NCBI RefSeq assembly: GCF_015223065.1 | Contig: NZ_JADFBY010000013.1 | Coordinates: forward strand, 37,617 to 101,616 | Direction of reading: 5' to 3' | DNA from: Mucilaginibacter sp. JRF | GTDB taxonomy: Bacteria; Bacteroidota; Bacteroidia; Sphingobacteriales; Sphingobacteriaceae | Length of the DNA stretch: 64,000 nt | Part shown: positions 63,809 to 64,000 of the stretch, one piece after another | How the letters are laid out: each line of letters starts with the position of its first letter | How positions within the stretch are numbered: the first letter of the stretch is position 1 | Notes under the pieces: generated by a model | Seen by the model: the letters and a program-made list of their open reading frames with translations, nothing else | Told to the model about the DNA's origin: nothing | Database searches by the model: none | Position numbers and translations under genes: made by a program

Positions 63809-63990
63809 TAACCCCTCCCTACCCTCCCAAGGAAGGGAATGATAGATCAGTAATCAGTGATTAGTAGTCAGTAATTAGAGATTGGTGTTTAGTGGTTAGA
63901 GATCCATTCAAGAGCTGCCGCCACACAACGTTACTACTCTCATTGCTGTATGTTCCGGCATCCTGTTCGTAAGGTAGGGTTAGGAGTTAT
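63809..63990. repeat. Possible non-coding repeat element with imperfect inverted ends
   Basis: The first end is TAACCCCTCCCTACCCTCC (63809-63827). The reverse complement of 63971-63990 resembles it imperfectly (CTCCTAACCCTACC against CCCCTCCCTACCC). Between them is a stretch of degenerate AGTGATTAGT/AGTAATTAG-like repeats. It resembles intergenic repeat elements in this phylum; no transposase is present. No gene was seen from 63776 to the window end. Confidence 0.3.
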
Positions 63991-64000
63991 GCTTTCTTGA

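Noticed and set aside
1..64000. CRISPR array, insertion sequence, integron or toxin-antitoxin locus
   Set aside because: No regularly spaced direct repeats, transposase, integrase or recognisable toxin-antitoxin pair anywhere in the window.

Overview
The window looks like chromosomal DNA of a Bacteroidota bacterium, most likely a Sphingobacteriaceae member close to Mucilaginibacter or Pedobacter. Evidence: a SusC/SusD pair, ASPIC/VCBS proteins, LytS/LytTR two-component pairs, many lipoproteins with a Cys after a short hydrophobic signal, a DUF3822-rsmD pair, weak or absent Shine-Dalgarno sequences, and several perfect copies of the Bacteroidota -7 promoter motif TAnnTTTG. The genus is an inference; no rRNA gene is present.

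Layout. 1-12.4 kb (minus strand): a carbohydrate-uptake region. susC-susD come first and end at a strong terminator. They are followed by a tight operon: CRTAC1-like VCBS/ASPIC protein, vanadium-haloperoxidase-like phosphatase, ROK regulator, GH29 alpha-L-fucosidase and the 5' end of a probable GH2 enzyme that leaves the window. 12.4-13.2 kb is an AT-rich divergent promoter region with a terminator-like hairpin in the susC leader. 13.2-20.2 kb is housekeeping: acyl-CoA synthetase, OmpA/PD40 protein, QueE, a lipoprotein, a Rieske protein, RsmD and DUF3822. 20.2-21.1 kb is a gene-free AT-rich segment with DnaA-box-like sequences and a minus-strand promoter-terminator pair (origin and sRNA candidates). 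21.1-24.6 kb holds two small HTH proteins, an SDR, an MFS transporter and an FMN reductase.

24.8-31.4 kb is a complete tripartite RND efflux operon controlled by a TetR protein; two copies of a near-identical 15-bp palindrome sit at the two expected promoters. 31.6-34.5 kb has an M16 protease pair (one with the zinc site, one without) and tRNA-Lys(CTT). 34.5-38.0 kb is a patch of small or poorly characterised genes. 38.2-41.9 kb has a LytS/LytTR pair, two small secreted proteins and a serine hydrolase. A class III nucleotide cyclase follows. 43.0-48.5 kb is an unsaturated-uronate operon: GH88, DUF4861, KduI, KduD and an ExuT-type transporter. Together these would cleave unsaturated uronyl oligosaccharides and convert the product to 2-keto-3-deoxygluconate.

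48.5-57.2 kb has an outer-membrane protein and a second RND system (TolC, adaptor, pump) next to a second LytS/LytTR pair; a 51-codon membrane-protein ORF lies between adaptor and pump. 57.4-59.8 kb is a large MG2/TonB-plug-like protein split by an apparent one-base loss in an A run. 59.8-63.7 kb is a five-gene cassette around an MbnP-like lipoprotein and a dihaem MbnH/CcpA-type peroxidase, ending at a strong terminator. I judge this cassette, the candidate origin, the TetR operator pair, the susC-leader hairpin and the small pump-associated ORF to be the most interesting items. No CRISPR array, insertion sequence, integrase or rRNA was seen.
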